DNA from: Basidiobolus meristosporus CBS 931.73
Lineage: Eukaryota > Basidiobolomycota > Basidiobolomycetes > Basidiobolales > Basidiobolaceae
Assembly (NCBI GenBank): GCA_002104905.1
Contig: MCFE01000336.1
Span: forward strand, 1 to 64,000
Reading direction: 5' to 3'
Length of the DNA: 64,000 bases
The translations under genes and the position numbers were made by a program. The notes under the pieces are model-generated. The model was not told the DNA's origin. It saw nothing but the letters and a program-made list of their open reading frames with translations, and ran no database searches. Shown here in pieces: positions 1-11,534 of this stretch; the stretch's first letter is position 1, and every line of letters starts with the position of its first letter.

Positions 1-1697
1 GATTGGTGTAGGTTATAGTGAATGCCAATTTACGATCCTTAGCTATACACGCATCCAACAACCTAAATGTTAGTATTTGCACAAAGCTCAATGAGGGGAT
101 GTCGTAGACTCGGAACAGAAGCACCATCGAGCTTTTATATGGGGATTCTCAGACAAGATTTTACGTAGACTTGCCGCTCATTTACCCTACCTATAACAGT
201 GGACAATCCTCCCGTATTTGTTGTTACACGATACTCCAACTCATGTATCATCCGTCAAATTCGAATGCCTTAAGGCTCCTCGAGTTTACGGATTCTAGCA
301 AGTGACAAGGGCACTTGACCGAGGATGGTACAAAAAATTTATCATCACATTATACACTAGATTTCATTTGAAAGCTATGAATTACTAATGACTCCGTGAG
401 ATACTCGGAAATTTGTTACCATTCAAACCTGATTCATCCGGGAGCAGTCGTTACCTGTACTCTTCGATGTATTTAGATTGTGACGAGCGCCAACCAGTTA
501 CGACAACCGTTATCTTACACAAATGCTCATCGCCGGTACTGATTGGAGCACCATTACCATGATAGACCCATTTTCACACGTACACAGCTTGCCAGTATAG
601 CCAAAGCCTATGTGCGATAACCCGATAAGCCAGCGCTATTGGGTTTGTGATAAAGTTGGCACACGTATACATTCCCCAGATCAAATGAATTCGGAGGGTA
701 GACTTCATGATCAACAAACTGGATTCGAGCACCAAGTTTACATTCCATTGATATCTTGGATTGGATTGCTGATTGAAGTGACAAGTTTCAGATTCCTGAG
801 AACCAATGACCTGGTGACTCACGGCATGCATCAAACCTCTCAGCCAAAGCCCAACTAGCACGCCAGGACCACCAAGACATGGACGATTGCTATATTGCCT
901 CGAGGCCCAGTGGTGAGCAGACTTCTTATCGCCGGAAGATACGGAATATGCATGGTGAAGTCAATTCCTCTTGAGCATCCGCATAAATATCCTAAACTTG
1001 TACCACAGCAGTCATCCGAAGGTCTGTAAACTGCTAGTACTAAATAGTACTCTTGTTTCTGCAGTCCCTATTTGGACGTAGTGGATCAGTTTCCAAAGGC
1101 ATTCAAGGTCTAGATCAAACCTGTTTTTCACGTTCCACATGGTGGGAATTATCCGATAGAATCGACGACAGCCCAATCACCTTTCGAGTCCTATCAGATC
1201 AGTCAAGTATCAAGATCCTTGGTGAATAAATGGGTCATGCCGAGTGTCCTCAGTCTAGTAATGGATCCTCCCGTCCCCACAGACAGTGCTACAGTATAGC
1301 TCGGCACCCAAAAACACTGTATGCACTGATCACAATATCTGTGGCAACTGATTCTTCAAACTATGGCTGTGATGCTTTTGCTTCAAATCGAGCCATTCTC
1401 TAACATACGATTCATGACGTGCTCACTGATTGAAAAGACTGCGCCCAAAACAAGGGCCAATACATTGGAATCTGGTGGAATTCTTCTCTATCCATACTAT
1501 GCAACGGTTTCAGCCAAATTGCTGCAAGGTTGTGAATTCATTATTAAAGACAAACTAGGGAGCGCGGCCATGCCGCATTCTGGTGTGTTCATTCTTCCGT
1601 TCCCTTCGTGTGGTCACCCAGTATTATTGTATATTTCTCACCAACCCTTAGTCTAGAGTTACATCTATCCTTTGCGTTACCTACACATTATTCGGGT
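1..1697. other. intergenic, no gene seen
   Basis: I see no convincing gene, RNA gene or repeat here. Open frames are short and lack good starts or family resemblance. The last part presumably holds the promoter of the gene starting at 1698. Confidence 0.6.
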
Positions 1698-3463
1698 ATG
1701 ATTTCCAAACGAAACATTGTAAATCTAAAAGCCCTTCCTAAACCGCCAGATCGTATCGAATACAATCAAGCAAAGTTATCCGACAGGGGTCAGGGTTCAC
1801 GAAAGACCTTTGGTCTCGAAACTATGAAAGGCACCCAGCACTCTACCCTTTGGCTCCGTGGTGCTCACGAAGTACCCAGAAGGAAGAGTCTCTCCGAATT
1901 GCCTACGTTTGATCAACTTAAGGATAAACCATTGCCACCGCCGCCACCCAAATTTCCTATATTAATAAATGAATCGATCAACGTAGCACCGACCACAATC
2001 ACCGGCTTCGACTCGATTAGCTCACAAGTCAAACCTTTGTGGCTTACCGCGGAGGACAATTTCGAATCTTTGACCTCAGTCTCCAAACCTTTGGACAGCC
2101 TCGAGATATACCGTCCGCAGGATCTCTTTCGAATTGAACACAATATTAGATGCCCATCAGATCCATACTCGGCTTTTTTGGAAACAGCTGAGACAGAAAG
2201 CTTAAGCTCTACAGACGAACCCTCCAACAATTCACTGTCCAGATCTTACGATTCATTCAGACCCCCAACTTGCAAGAATCCCCCTCTTCAACATACACGC
2301 TCTGTACCATTTGACCGCTTCGGAAGCGGCGATACGTTTACCCGAAGGAAAATACGACCATCCTCATTAAGCTGGAAGCCGCAATTGCATTCACGATCAC
2401 CTTCAGCCGAGACAGTCCATGCAAAGCTTACTAGCAGTAAAGATATTTTCAAGAAGTTTTCTCAGATATGGGAATCGTTTCCATTGTCGAATAAGTATCA
2501 CAATGCTGCTACGCAAGCATCTTTCAGAAAGCTAGGGCATACCTCTGATGAACGAGTCAAGACATATAGTAATCTCTCAATGAAATACGTCGAAGTTATT
2601 ATTTCATCTAATACTTGTCTAAACAGAGCGACGTTTGAATCAATTACGGAAACACCGAACTGAAATCCACAAGTGGACACAGAATGTCAAAGCAAGAGGT
2701 CACTACTCTGAATATAGGCTTTTTGGTAAGTTGGTGTATAACTCAGGCTCGAAAGTTATTACTACTCACCCTTCTTGGAGACTTCGCCTCACGGTCTCCT
2801 CCCTTGGATAATTCCAATACTGAACAGCTCAAAAAGGTTATCAACGACGATTCTGAGTTTCTCTCTCCACCAGAGTCTGGCGGAAGGGAAGAAATTTCAC
2901 ATGCAAATACTATGATGCCTAAGCAGGGAGTACCAACTTTGTCAAATCACAATCACTTGGCGTTGAATAGCTCAACTCGAAACCAAAAACTCTCCGTTAG
3001 ATGTGCTGTTCTACGTCGTGAAGGCGAAGTCGAGCACAACAATTCCAAAGATACGCTACATGTAGGTACGACATCGCCCGAAAATCAGTTAGTTGCATCA
3101 AATTCAAAGGTGCCATCTATTAACTCAGCAATGAGTGAATCGAGGGTTGCAGTTTGCAGAGATACCTCTTGTCCAAAAGTGGACGACACCAACCATATTG
3201 GATCAAACTCTGCAAGAGCCCAAGCCGGCTTGTTATCCGATCAAGTAACATCTGGTGTCGTCGATTCTTACCCCCAAAAAAGTCCTTACAAACCTCTTCC
3301 CATCCCTCCCTCTTCTAAAAGTGTGTTTAACAGAGCAAGAAGACAATTGCAAGTTGGTCAAGGCAGATCAGTTTCTACTGCAACCTCAAGACTACCAACT
3401 AGTCAAGTTGCCGACTCTCCAAATCCTCATAAGCACGTAACCAGTAGGCAGGATGAACCATAG
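1698..3463 (+). CDS. Hypothetical proline/serine-rich protein, 3 exons
   Basis: I do not recognise this protein. The first long exon (1698-2568) carries a proline run (about residue 77) typical of SH3-binding stretches and many S/T/P residues. Exon 2 (2627-2725) is basic and helix-like (RRLNQLRKHRTEIHKW). A final exon runs to the stop at 3463. Intron 1 (2569-2626) begins GTAATC and ends AACAG. Intron 2 begins GTAAGT at 2726, but its acceptor is uncertain: 2780 gives 550 residues and 2873 gives 519, and both keep frame. The C-terminal part again has a polyproline patch (KPLPIPP). The low-complexity make-up suggests a scaffold or cytoskeletal adaptor, which is inference only. The start is the first ATG of the long frame. 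Confidence 0.6.
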
Positions 3464-3941
3464 CAATTTTTGTCGATAGAAAATCATCTTCATGGCATCT
3501 ATTACCTAAACTTCTGGACGGACCAAATCCGATGATGAGACCGCCCTTGTGTTTGGGATCAAATCGACTTGCCATAGCACATCGATGTGTATGTTTAGGG
3601 AATATATTTATCAGTGTTAGTACCGCCATGGCCATGTTGAGGATGGTTGACACCTTCGATTTTGACGTCATCCATATTTTGGGTTAGCGTGGGGCAACAT
3701 ACTTTTCACCATCGTGAACAATAATTAAACTGGCAACTTGCTTTTGTTTCCAGTCGGTGTAACTTACCAAGTATTCCCACCTAAAGGCAGCTATGAAACA
3801 TGTAACTATCTTGAGAACATTCTGAAACAGACCACTAACGGCTCCCTGGCGACTGTGTATCGTTTTGAAGGGATCGTGTGGAATGGTTTCATATCCCTTC
3901 GCCATTAGACCCGTTGGGTGTGCATCCAGACGTAGTATCAT
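3399..3941 (-). CDS. Possible small two-exon gene, antisense to the preceding 3' end
   Basis: Weak call. Two minus-strand open stretches in the same frame (3941-3703 and 3567-3399) can be joined by a 135-bp intron. It starts GTATGT, contains a perfect TACTAAC branch sequence and ends at the first AG after it. The product would be about 135 residues, unlike anything I know. It overlaps the 3' end of the neighbouring + gene by about 65 bp. The first codon at 3941 was not checked against alternatives. It may be chance; the strong branch site is the only reason to list it. Confidence 0.2.
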
Positions 3942-4964
3942 TTAACTATACTTGGGAGAATTTTCGAGTATCTCGGCTCGGTACTCAAACAAACTTGCTT
4001 GCAATGGTATGATTGTTGCTATCGGGCTGAGAGCGAAAATGCTCACTGCATTATAGTATTAAATACAATATTCTCGACCAAGCTACCTTTCAGAATAGCC
4101 AATGCAAAGCTGCACTGACGAGTCTTGAAAGCTTTACATCCATGGGTTATTCTAACATAGTTGTATGTGCACTTCAATTGCTTTAATATAAAAGCTATCC
4201 ATTTGTGGATGGAGGGGAGGCAGTAGAAAAAAGTAAGCATTTTTGTAATCCCCCAGAACCGAACCCTTTTCCCTTAGATGCTGTGCGTATCAGTAGGCAA
4301 CCTCTCATCTTAAAGCCTAGTAGACAGACCATTAGGGAAATTTCAATTAATAAAAAAGCATTGGGTGTTGACCAAAACAATGAGACCCAGTGATCTGGCT
4401 ACATCTTTGGCAACTATTGGTCTACCTAACATAAGATTGACCAACTGACAAATAGTGGTTTCAAATCTCTTGATAATCTCACAGATATAGGAGAACATGG
4501 AGTTTTGTGAGTGAATTGCAACAACTACCAATGATACCCATTCACCTACTCCAGGAGCGAGCATTCCATAGATCTAATGAGAATATATACTCAATTTCGT
4601 GGAGCTGTTCAACATTATGCCTTGTTCCATTAAAGCGCATTGTTAATCAAACACATATCAATCCAAGATAACCACAGGATTTGTTGATGGCTTGGAAACA
4701 CCACCAACTCTCTGCATAGAAATAAACAATTGCTATTGTAAGACCCCTAGGGTTTGAATTTAATTTAGTATGCATGTGAGTGAGATCCCAAATCAGTATT
4801 TGAATCAACTGTAAATTTCTTATTCTTCAACCCCCTCGTTATTAGATGCAAGGCATTTGTAGTGCTCCTCACTCCGACTGTTGAATTTATGAGTTCCACA
4901 TGCAGTACAAATTGCGATCCATCCGTTTCCAACCACCCTACATTTCGGACCACTACCTAACAAG
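3942..4964. other. intergenic, nothing identified
   Basis: Only short open frames with no recognisable product. The distal part is upstream sequence for the tubby-like gene starting at 5084. Confidence 0.5.
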
Positions 4965-4971
4965 TATTTAA
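4965..4971 (+). promoter_or_regulatory. TATA-like box of tubby-like gene 1
   Basis: TATTTAA lies about 115 bp before the ATG at 5084. The other four members of the family also have a TATA-like box upstream, which supports a role here. It is the weakest match of the set. Confidence 0.4.
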
Positions 4972-5083
4972 CCATTTATCATCACTCTTTCTGTGGCCAA
5001 TTCTACAGTTGACCAACCGCCCGTCTAATTCATTGCCAAGCCTCTCACCTCCCTTCGACCAGGTCCCGACACTCTACATCACA

Positions 5084-5725
5084 ATGTTGGCGAATAAAAA
5101 AAATAGGTCGTCAAACAGGTACTCGACCCGTAGTACAAACAGCACAAAAACAAACCGAAGCTCGTACCATATGGAGCTCTACACCATCGAACGCGGACTG
5201 GGCTCGAACACCCTCAACATTCACTCAAATGATAAGATTCAGTATACATTTGAGTCCAAGAGTAAATTCTTTGTAAGGACGGTGCAGTTATTTGATGCAC
5301 CGAGCAAGTGCCTTCTGTATCAGGCAAAGAGTCGGCGGATCTTGGGCTACGATGTTATTGAAAGCCAGCTATATGAGACAGATTTCAAATTCCTTCGTCC
5401 ACAATTCTCGCATGGTATTTATGGGTTTGAGGTCGACGGGATGGACTTCTTCTGGGATTTTGAGTATGCAACTCATCTCCGCTGCTTTACGACGCATGAT
5501 ATGAATCTGGTGGCCCAGTACTTTTGGAGGCCTTCAATATCCCCTTCATCACTCCGTGCCAATCTGAAAGAGACCACCAAGCTTACCGTAAAGCAACGGC
5601 CAGATGAAAGCAGTGCTGGGGGTCTAGCCCAGTTGGTCCTACTGAAGAAAGTATCAGATACCCCATCAGTAAAATCTGTCATAATATTTACTGGTTTATT
5701 ATTACTGAAGAATTCCATCTGGTAG
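5084..5725 (+). CDS. Tubby/DUF6593-like protein, paralog 1
   Basis: Intronless, 213 residues. I place the start at the ATG at 5084 (MLANKK); the frame is open further upstream but has no ATG there. A Ser/Thr/Asn-rich leader of about 30 residues precedes a beta-rich domain with the motifs shared by the array: RRILGY, GIYGFEVDG, FFWDFE, LRCF, DMNLVAQYFW, and a hydrophobic C-terminus TGLLLLKNSIW. This pattern resembles the fungal DUF6593 and tubby-C-terminal-like (LURP-one) barrel families. That assignment is from memory of the pattern and needs a profile search. Those families are thought to bind membranes or lipids, but no activity can be read here. It is closest to paralogs 4 and 5. Confidence 0.75.
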   Translation: MLANKKNRSSNRYSTRSTNSTKTNRSSYHMELYTIERGLGSNTLNIHSNDKIQYTFESKSKFFVRTVQLFDAPSKCLLYQAKSRRILGYDVIESQLYETDFKFLRPQFSHGIYGFEVDGMDFFWDFEYATHLRCFTTHDMNLVAQYFWRPSISPSSLRANLKETTKLTVKQRPDESSAGGLAQLVLLKKVSDTPSVKSVIIFTGLLLLKNSIW

Positions 5726-6918
5726 CAAATGTCTTACTTTTTATTGTTGCCATTGTGTAGATAGATTTTATTGGGCATTCACCGTATGCTCATGAAGGGA
5801 TTAAACAATAGACCATAGATAGCCCACTAAAGAGTCTAACCGTTCATACAGAATTCATGTTGGTGCTGTATCCTAGTTAACGCCAGCACGGTCTAGGTAT
5901 AGCAAACTGGTTGGTGATGCTTGTGTATCACTCTAAAACGCATACAATGATCTTTGCTACCGCCATCAGCGCTTTCCAGTGACTATGACCGGTAGGGATC
6001 GCAGTAGATGCTTATCAGGCAGCCATCGTAAGTCCATGCGCTCCTTGGTAAAATCAAGTGTCGTGAATCTGGGCTGGTCTTGGATTCACATCATGGAAAA
6101 TGCTCGGGGTTCAACAAATATTGCTTCACGTAATCAGTTAAATATGGAAATTCATTCATGCTGCTGATTGCTATTATCTAGGTCGGTGTACGATAATCTT
6201 TGGCATGAACTGAGTTTGTCAACAATGTCAACCAACTTCAGACTCGTAATTAAAGGCTCTCGGACTTGGCGGTCCGAGCAGACGTAAATACCCCTTTTAC
6301 TTGACTTGTATTCTAGATTTTCCGCAGATTATCCTGATCCAAGCGATCATGATCTACCACATTGGGCTGGCGTTGATGCCTCGCATGTAGGCCTGAAGTT
6401 AAGATTTGGTTGTATACCAATAATACGCGATCGGAATTAAGCCGTAGCTCATTAGATTAATTACTAATACTGCTAGCGCAGCTATCCTTTTGATTGTTAG
6501 ATTTCACGTGGCATTAACGTGCTGCCAATGAAGTGAGAATCGGTATATGTTGATGACGCCTCTATGGATTTTCGAGCGATATGACTTGAGGGACCAAGGC
6601 ATCCACTGGCGGGCATAGGAGATTAACGATCGTCACTTTCGCCTGGTGAATTGATTGGTACTATTACATAGTTAGTATCATCTTTGCAAATACCCTTGGT
6701 GTATCCCTCCTTCTTTCCGTTATTCAAGTTGTGGTTTACATCAACCCCCTTTATAGTAGGAACAAATATGTTTGGGGAATATTAGACTGCTTTGACTATT
6801 TAAGATTAGTATGCATTTATATTAGAATTTGTAATGTAAACGGTGGTTATAAGTCCGTGATTAATCCGAGGGAGCTGCCATTAAATAGATGGCATGTAGA
6901 TTGGTCTCTGCTGTGACA
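5726..6918. other. intergenic, one hairpin
   Basis: No gene seen. At 6299-6318 there is a perfect 7-bp inverted repeat, CTCGGAC / GTCCGAG, with a 6-base loop. It also reads as CGG-N10-CCG, a spacing used by some zinc-cluster regulators. Confidence 0.45.
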
Positions 6919-6925
6919 TATAAAA
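6919..6925 (+). promoter_or_regulatory. TATA box of tubby-like gene 2
   Basis: TATAAAA sits 68 bp before the ATG at 6987, a normal distance for a fungal TATA promoter with a short leader. Confidence 0.6.
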
Positions 6926-6986
6926 GCAAAAAGTAATCAGGTTTGTAAACCCCAATCAACCCATTTCTTTGGTGTCCACCTCCTTT

Positions 6987-7661
6987 ATGAACATCAATTT
7001 CGGCTCGTTGAGATTCCCTTCTAAGGGCAAGAGGAAAATCGCCACCACTTCGTTGACGAGATGGAATAGTGATGGAGGCATCCATCACACAAATAATCCC
7101 ACTCAAAAGTCCCCGCTGTCTTTCTTTATTCAAGGGGATCCACTTCGTCATGAGATCATGGTGCAGGCTCGGGGGCAGAAGATGTATTACTTTCGGACAG
7201 AAAAGAAGATTATCGGAAAGAAAGTGACCCTGTACGAATGCTCCAACAACACACCAATCTACCAGGTTAATAGCCGTAAGGCCTTCGGCTACATGGAGAT
7301 TGTTAGCAAAACGTCCCCTGTACACCTTAGATTCCCGTATCCACACTCCGGCGATGGGATGTATTCCTTCAATGCTGATGGCGCTAGGTTTGTCTGGGAC
7401 TATCGACAAGATACATATCTCAAGTGCTATGATACGACAGATATGAGTATAGTAGCAGAGCTCTTCTGGAAAGACGCCCCCTCCAACCGCTCTAGTTATT
7501 CCTCTTTTAGCTGCACCTCCATTGAAGATATCCACTACGCAAAGTATGTATCTAGGATGGTCATTGTAAGGGATAACGATCACAGTCCAACGAAGCAAAT
7601 GCTTATAGTTCTTTCTGGACTGCTGATTCTCAGAAACGCCATATGGAAGAAGTTCGAGTAA
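6987..7661 (+). CDS. Tubby/DUF6593-like protein, paralog 2
   Basis: Intronless, 224 residues, start MNINFGSL at the first ATG after the TATA box. A basic leader of about 45 residues is followed by the shared domain: IIGKKVTLYE, a TPIYQV segment, FGYMEI, FPYP, GMYSFNADG, FVWDY, LKCY, DMSIVAELFW, and a hydrophobic end SGLLILRNAIW followed by KKFE. The segments GKK-x-x-LY, Y-x-V-x-S, GYMEI and FPYP place it with paralog 3 rather than with 1, 4 and 5. Function is unknown; a membrane-associated or lipid-binding role would follow only if the tubby-like assignment holds. Confidence 0.75.
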   Translation: MNINFGSLRFPSKGKRKIATTSLTRWNSDGGIHHTNNPTQKSPLSFFIQGDPLRHEIMVQARGQKMYYFRTEKKIIGKKVTLYECSNNTPIYQVNSRKAFGYMEIVSKTSPVHLRFPYPHSGDGMYSFNADGARFVWDYRQDTYLKCYDTTDMSIVAELFWKDAPSNRSSYSSFSCTSIEDIHYAKYVSRMVIVRDNDHSPTKQMLIVLSGLLILRNAIWKKFE

Positions 7662-8402
7662 GAAGCTCTTACTGTTCCATGTACCATACCATCAAATATC
7701 TTTTTGTAAATTCAACAACTATGCCATATGTACATTTCAGATATCAATGTCCAGAATAAGCTTATTAAAGTTCAAAATTTGTAGCGAGTATGATTTGTCG
7801 AGTTGTCAGCTTATTCTGTCTCATAGCAACCTAATTAGAAACAGAGACATTCTCTCTACAAGGCATTTCTCCATCGCCTGGTGAGCACCTATGACCATCA
7901 CATGTGCATTGTTGACCTATATGACTGTATATGTTGGATTTGGCTTAGCTGTTTCATACAACTAAAACCTGAGAGCTAAAGCGAAGTAAGCATCAGGTGC
8001 TCCGGCTAGCAAAACTTCATTACCACACTTGGTCCGCAATCTGTCATTTGTAATCATTCCGAAACATGAACAACTTCACCGCAGCCCCCCCTATCAAGTA
8101 ACGGCCATCCAAATTCCGTCAATTATGAAATCAATGATTTGATATCTTATCGTGTAAGTGATCCAATTTTTTTCACCAATATCGATCTAAAGAGGTGAAT
8201 AAATCACCGATTTTTGGGGGAAAGCACGAGTTGTGACTATCTGCGTTTCCTTTCGGCGGAAACTCCCCTAATTTGGATTTGATCAAACATTCGTCTTCAT
8301 TTATAGATTTTGTGAAGGACATCTCGGACCGAGACAACGTGCCTAAGATATGTAATGCGGAGGATCACAAACCATAGATATCTTCAATTCACCCCCTCGG
8401 CC
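7662..8402. other. intergenic, nothing identified
   Basis: Spacer between paralogs 2 and 3. No gene, RNA or repeat recognised. Confidence 0.5.
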
Positions 8403-8410
8403 TATATAAG
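8403..8410 (+). promoter_or_regulatory. TATA box of tubby-like gene 3
   Basis: TATATAAG lies 64 bp before the ATG at 8467. Confidence 0.6.
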
Positions 8411-8466
8411 TCGGCTGAGGCCTCCTTGCTGCTTATACATCATTCTTTTTTCTTACATCAGAGGAC

Positions 8467-9129
8467 ATGCCTTCCGTATTATTGAACTCGCGTTCAGTTT
8501 ATCCGCAGGAGAAAAAATGCTCTCTATCTCGCTCCAGTACGCTGTCGAGCAATACTGATGCCACTTCCTGGCTTACCAAATCATATTCTTATCATGGAGC
8601 CTCTTTCAATATTCGTAATGATCAAGAGAGACAAAATATTAGCGTGAGCATTAGCGGACTTTCTGGCTACACGCTTGTCAAGGAATCCGGGCTTTTGGGG
8701 AAGAAGTACTCACTATATGATGACGATAGCTTAACCCCACTCTACCATGTTCGAAGCCATCGCATTCTCGGCTATATGGAGATATCAAGCCCGAAGTTTT
8801 TGGTCAATACCCACTTTCCCTATCCCAGCCGCAGCCGCAAGAGTTATCCCTTTCAAATAGCTGGAATGAAATATTCTTGGGAGCGCGACAGTGATCAAAA
8901 TTTGAAGTGTTATAACTCTGACATGGAAATTGTCGCACAAATCTACTTTGAGGATGAAATGTCGAACCGCTCCAAACATTCGCTTAATGGCGACGAAGGC
9001 GATTCTTTCGAAATCAGCAGACTTACCGCCAAATTGGCCATTGTTCCCCAGCCTGTGTTCCAAGTCACCCATCAAACTCTGCTTATTCTTACTGGTTTGA
9101 TTATGCTGAAGTATCTTCACTGGAGTTAA
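8467..9129 (+). CDS. Tubby/DUF6593-like protein, paralog 3
   Basis: Intronless, 220 residues, starting MPSVLLNSRS at an ATG correctly placed after a TATA box. The shared domain shows LLGKKYSLYD, TPLYHVRSHRILGYMEIS, FPYP, a less usual SYPFQIAGMKYSWE in place of the G-x-Y-x-F-x-(V/I)-D-G motif, LKCY, DMEIVAQIYF and the hydrophobic end TGLIMLKYLHW. It is nearest to paralog 2. The central D-G pair found in the others is changed to A-G here, so this copy may be diverging. Function is unknown. Confidence 0.75.
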   Translation: MPSVLLNSRSVYPQEKKCSLSRSSTLSSNTDATSWLTKSYSYHGASFNIRNDQERQNISVSISGLSGYTLVKESGLLGKKYSLYDDDSLTPLYHVRSHRILGYMEISSPKFLVNTHFPYPSRSRKSYPFQIAGMKYSWERDSDQNLKCYNSDMEIVAQIYFEDEMSNRSKHSLNGDEGDSFEISRLTAKLAIVPQPVFQVTHQTLLILTGLIMLKYLHWS

Positions 9130-10869
9130 GCCCTTCGACTATGAGCTTGCCCAATATTGTATTATAAGCTAGTTTCAGTCAGGCGCGATAGCTCATTATG
9201 TATACGTAACACTTCTAATTCCTCCGCATTGCATTTGTACATACGCCATTCAGCATTCAGCATTCACCCTTTAGCCTTAGGCTGATATGATGGATCAAAT
9301 CACGATTGATCACAATAAAGAGATCCTTACCACCACATCTAATGATGCATAAATGGATAAATGATCGCCATTATTCCAGTGGCTACGAAGATTTAATAAC
9401 TCAATGGCAACACTAGTGCCGAAGTCACTACCTAGGGTGGGATTGGGTATTTCAAATCTCCATTACGCCAATGAGGACTTAGGCACAGCGTTACAATCCA
9501 AGGGGATAGTTAACACCTTACCTTAATGGTCAACCCCATCATCTGTTCTAGGGGAAATCCCGGATTGGAATGCAATCGTCGATTTGTATAGGCACGAAAG
9601 ACAGGCAGTGACCTGCGGAATAATTCATCAATTTCGCGGTAGAACGGATTCGATCAGAAGCCCAAGCAAATTAGGAATTTTTCCAATACCTAACCGTATC
9701 ACTACGTATGACCTGATTGAGGAGAAGGGGCTGGAGGTAAATCTCGCCCGATTTTCCGGTCGTCGGAAGGGCCAAATTGCCCCTCAGGGTATCTTGATCC
9801 TTGTTTTCCGCATTTACGAAATAGCCAGTGGTCCCACGTTGAGATGAGAATGGATCATAAACACAAAGCAAACTTAAATGATGGCTTCCGAGACACAATT
9901 CCACTGTCTTTCCGCAGCAGGACAGCTCAGTTGATCCGCTGTAGAACATTCTCAGTATATTCATCGCTGTAGGTAATCACAATTTAGTTCTACCAATCTA
10001 TAGAGCGTGCTCGATTCCTATGATTTCCGTCCCACTTGAACCAGGACTAGTACTGAGAACGGGCTCAGGTGATAGGCTGTAAATAGGATGATCTTTTCAA
10101 ATGAGATGGTAGGTTGATGTCTCCGAGCAGTAGCTTATTGTGGCAATACTGGCGAGGACTGGCAGGGACAGCACTAGCCGCATTTCTGTGACTCGAATGG
10201 TATTCAACCAATTACATCTACAAAATCGAACGCTGCCAACTTTGCCTGACCAATGGTTTTGATGACTATTGAATCAGCATCGCCAGTGTTAGTTTGAGAT
10301 GATACTGGATTTTCAGAGCATTCATCCGGCCGCTCACTTACAAGCTTGTGATGAGGGGTAGACAGGCGGAAGGCGCAATACCCTACCAACCTAGGTGTGA
10401 GTATTTGTGCTGATCTCGCGGTGTCTTGATTCATTTGACTTGGATCAAACATCACAGAATCGTCACTGGTCACTACACACAGGCATATGTGCTATTGGAT
10501 AGACTAGCCAGTGTTTAATGCTGGCCACGAATCTTCGCAACGGATAATAAGTCCGTTACATAGATGAGCTCGCTGGTAGGTGAATCATGGAAGTGAATTG
10601 TTCCGAAGAAAGTGGCAAAAAATAGGGTACGGGTTGTGATAAAAATGAGCTAGTGCGCGTATCGACAGGTGACTCGATGAGATCTGGAGGAGGGGAAATA
10701 GGGAACGAAAATTTTGAATGGTGTTTGCAGACCTGGAATGATTTGTTTTGTTACATTAAGTACCACCATGTTGAATAAGCTGTCGGCCATAATTGGAAGT
10801 TTCCCGTTTGGCCGAGATATTGCCATCCTATAGACTACTTCCACACAGAATTGTGGTTCTGGCTGAACT
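9130..10869. other. intergenic, nothing identified
   Basis: Largest spacer inside the tubby-like array. I looked for a decayed sixth copy (motifs W-D-Y/E, C-F/Y, T-G-L-L) and did not find one. Only short open frames of no recognisable type. Confidence 0.5.
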
Positions 10870-10877
10870 TATATAAG
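10870..10877 (+). promoter_or_regulatory. TATA box of tubby-like gene 4
   Basis: TATATAAG, the same octamer as upstream of paralog 3, about 85 bp before the ATG at 10962. Confidence 0.6.
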
Positions 10878-10961
10878 GCTTCCCTTGCCCAACCGACATT
10901 CGAGTGTACCTGTACACAACATTCGTTCATCTCAATAAGCCACACATCGATTGCTCATACA

Positions 10962-11534
10962 ATGTCGAGCGAAGTACTGCAACCCAGAAGTGACCCACAT
11001 CTTAGTCGCCGACTATCCAAAAGCAAGGAAGAGCGGCCCGCTGAGCTTCTGGTTTTCCAGCTGGAGAAAGAGAAGGGCTCGGATAATGTGGTTATAAAGA
11101 AGGGGGATAAAACTCACTACATATTAAAGCGGCAGTTATTTGGGAAGAAATACAGCCTAACCTCTGGCGAGTCAAGCAACACCCTTATCCGTGCGGTAAC
11201 TCATCGTGCCGTTGGTTACATCACTTTGAAAAGTGACGTATTCGCCATTCATTTCAACCTGTCGTTTCCGAAGTTTCCCCGAGGAGTGTATACCTTCGAG
11301 ATCGATGGGGTTCAATATCTCTGGGATTATGAGATGAATTCCCATATGAGATGCTTTACCGTACTGGATACGAAGCTCGTTGCACAGATCTTTTTAAACT
11401 CGAACCCCTCCTCGCCACAAGCTGTATTGCAAAATGCTAAGCTGGCTATGGTCAAGGACGTTGCGGTCTCCTCCGGAGCGCTGTCTTTGATCGTTATGAC
11501 CGGACTGCTTTTAATGAAGAAGCAGATCTGGTAG
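10962..11534 (+). CDS. Tubby/DUF6593-like protein, paralog 4
   Basis: Intronless, 190 residues, the shortest of the five. The start MSSEVLQPRS is the first ATG after the TATA box. Domain motifs: LFGKKYSL, HRAVGYI, FPRGVYTFEIDG, YLWDYE, MRCF, DTKLVAQIF, AKLAMV, and the end TGLLLMKKQIW. The LFGKKYSL segment recalls paralogs 2 and 3, while F-P-R-G-V-Y-T-F-E-I-D-G recalls 1 and 5, so it links the two subgroups. It converges tail-to-tail with paralog 5 on the other strand. Function is unknown. Confidence 0.75.
   Translation: MSSEVLQPRSDPHLSRRLSKSKEERPAELLVFQLEKEKGSDNVVIKKGDKTHYILKRQLFGKKYSLTSGESSNTLIRAVTHRAVGYITLKSDVFAIHFNLSFPKFPRGVYTFEIDGVQYLWDYEMNSHMRCFTVLDTKLVAQIFLNSNPSSPQAVLQNAKLAMVKDVAVSSGALSLIVMTGLLLMKKQIW

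Noticed and set aside
6861-7598. Long minus-strand open frame across tubby-like gene 2
   Set aside because: Shadow of the + strand gene, which has a TATA box, an ATG and the family motifs.
9130-10869. A decayed sixth tubby-like copy in the largest spacer
   Set aside because: None of the family motifs found in any frame.
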